This document shows, piece after piece, positions 5,987 to 6,754 of a stretch of DNA of 6,754 nt (positions are counted from its first letter, which is position 1; each line of letters begins with the position of its first letter). The stretch is from positions 1-6,754 of the forward strand of contig DUTQ01000245.1 of the NCBI GenBank assembly GCA_012841995.1. Reading direction: 5' to 3'. The translations under genes and the position numbers were made by a program. Below the pieces are notes generated by a model. The model saw only the letters and a list, made by a program, of their open reading frames with translations, did no database searches and had not been told where the DNA came from. This stretch comes from Thermoanaerobacterales bacterium. Its GTDB lineage: Bacteria; Bacillota; Thermosediminibacteria; Thermosediminibacterales; Tepidanaerobacteraceae.

Positions 5987-6754
5987 TCATTCCACTATGA
6001 AATCTTTCTTAATTCCATATTTTTTAATTTTATTGTGCAGTGTTTGTCTCGGAACTTTTAATAGGCGGGCAGCTTCGGCATAGTTGCCTTTGCCCTTTAT
6101 AATAGCCTTTAGTATTAAGTTTTTTTCGAAATTTTCAACTGCTTCATTTAGCGGTGGAAGTTCACTAATTCCATTATAGTTCGGGGTTTGACGATTTCGA
6201 ATTTGATAAAAATGGCCATTGTTTCTGGCGTGTAAATCTTTTAAGCTGATTGTATCCCCTTCCATAAAATTCATTATGCTCTCAATTGTAGATTTCAGCT
6301 CTCGCACATTTCCAGGCCAAGAGTATCCTAAAAAAATGTCCATTACTTCAGGTGTAACTTGTTTTACGTTTTTGTTTAATTTCTCATTATATTGTTTTAT
6401 AAAAAACTCTATAAGCACCGGTATATCTTGCTTTCTCTCTCTTAATGGAGGAATTACCATAGGTATTACATTTAATCTATAATAAAGGTCATCTCTTAAG
6501 AGTTTCTTTTCAACAGCTTCTTGAGGACTTATATTTGTAGAAGAGATTATGCGCACATCTACAACCAAAGTTTTTTCTCCACCTAGCCTTCTTACAACGC
6601 CATCCTGTAAAACCCTTAATAATTTTGCCTGAAGCTCTATATCCATAGAATTTATCTCGTCTAGGAATAATGTCCCTCCATTCGCCAATTCAAAAAGCCC
6701 GGGCTTGTTTTTAGCCCCAGTAAAGCTTCCCTCTGTTGTGCCAAAGATGATGCC
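5987..6754 (-). CDS. Sigma-54-dependent transcriptional activator (C-terminal part)
   Basis: This is the last 255 residues of a bacterial enhancer-binding protein, which remodels the sigma-54 RNA polymerase complex using ATP. The frame is open to the window edge, so the sensor domain and Walker A loop are outside; the TTG at 6688 is internal. Visible parts of the AAA+ domain, numbered from the edge, are the sigma-54 contact loop as GSFTGA (9-14, normally GAFTGA), Walker B GGTLFLDEI (26-34), LLRVLQDG, the RDDLYYRLNVIP segment with the expected arginine fingers (R87, R93), PPLRERKQDIP (102-112), and the sensor II region GYSWPGNVREL (143-153). After a linker of about 50 residues comes a Fis-type helix-turn-helix at about 206-247 (NYAEAARLLKVPRQTLHNKIKKYGI). 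The signal sensed and the target promoters are not visible. No clear terminator separates it from the transporter gene downstream. Confidence 0.95.
   Translation of the reverse strand, partial: GIIFGTTEGSFTGAKNKPGLFELANGGTLFLDEINSMDIELQAKLLRVLQDGVVRRLGGEKTLVVDVRIISSTNISPQEAVEKKLLRDDLYYRLNVIPMVIPPLRERKQDIPVLIEFFIKQYNEKLNKNVKQVTPEVMDIFLGYSWPGNVRELKSTIESIMNFMEGDTISLKDLHARNNGHFYQIRNRQTPNYNGISELPPLNEAVENFEKNLILKAIIKGKGNYAEAARLLKVPRQTLHNKIKKYGIKKDFIVE

Noticed and set aside
6219..6482. Open frame of 87 codons on the + strand within the sigma-54 activator gene
   Set aside because: It is antisense to the AAA+ coding region and has no independent support.

Overview
The window is ordinary, AT-rich bacterial chromosomal DNA. 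Codon use, Shine-Dalgarno sites of the AGGAGG/AAGGTG type, a ROK/XylR-type regulator and a MsmE/MalFG-like importer all suggest a low-GC Gram-positive, probably a member of the Clostridia. This is inference from style; no taxonomic marker such as rRNA is present.

Positions 1-4948 (+ strand) hold a compact sugar-uptake operon. In order they are: the C-terminal part of a CUT1-family solute-binding lipoprotein (its start lies before the window), two MalF/MalG-type permeases, a ROK-family transcriptional repressor and a PfkB-family sugar kinase. The gaps between genes are short. The only large gap, 70 bases between the binding protein and the first permease, carries a perfect 16-bp hairpin of the kind that lets the binding protein be made in excess over the membrane subunits. 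No ATPase gene and no glycoside hydrolase gene is visible. The simplest reading is that the importer borrows a shared MsmX-type ATPase. A monosaccharide, polyol or sugar acid would enter, be phosphorylated by the kinase and act (free or phosphorylated) as ligand for the ROK repressor. The substrate cannot be read from the sequence.

Positions 4955-4994 hold a perfect 17-bp hairpin between two convergent transcription units, probably a terminator serving both strands.

Positions 5011-6754 (- strand) hold a separate unit. It contains the C-terminal part of a sigma-54-dependent activator (central AAA+ domain plus Fis-type helix-turn-helix; its N-terminal sensor lies outside the window) followed by a ten-helix EamA/DMT-family transporter. 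The 94 bases between them carry a good sigma-A-type promoter for the transporter and no recognisable sigma-54 promoter.

I saw no RNA genes, insertion sequences, CRISPR arrays, attachment sites or clear signs of recent transfer. I found no undescribed defence or mobile system here. The most interesting items are modest: an unassigned sugar-kinase variant, the intercistronic hairpin, and an importer without its own ATPase.
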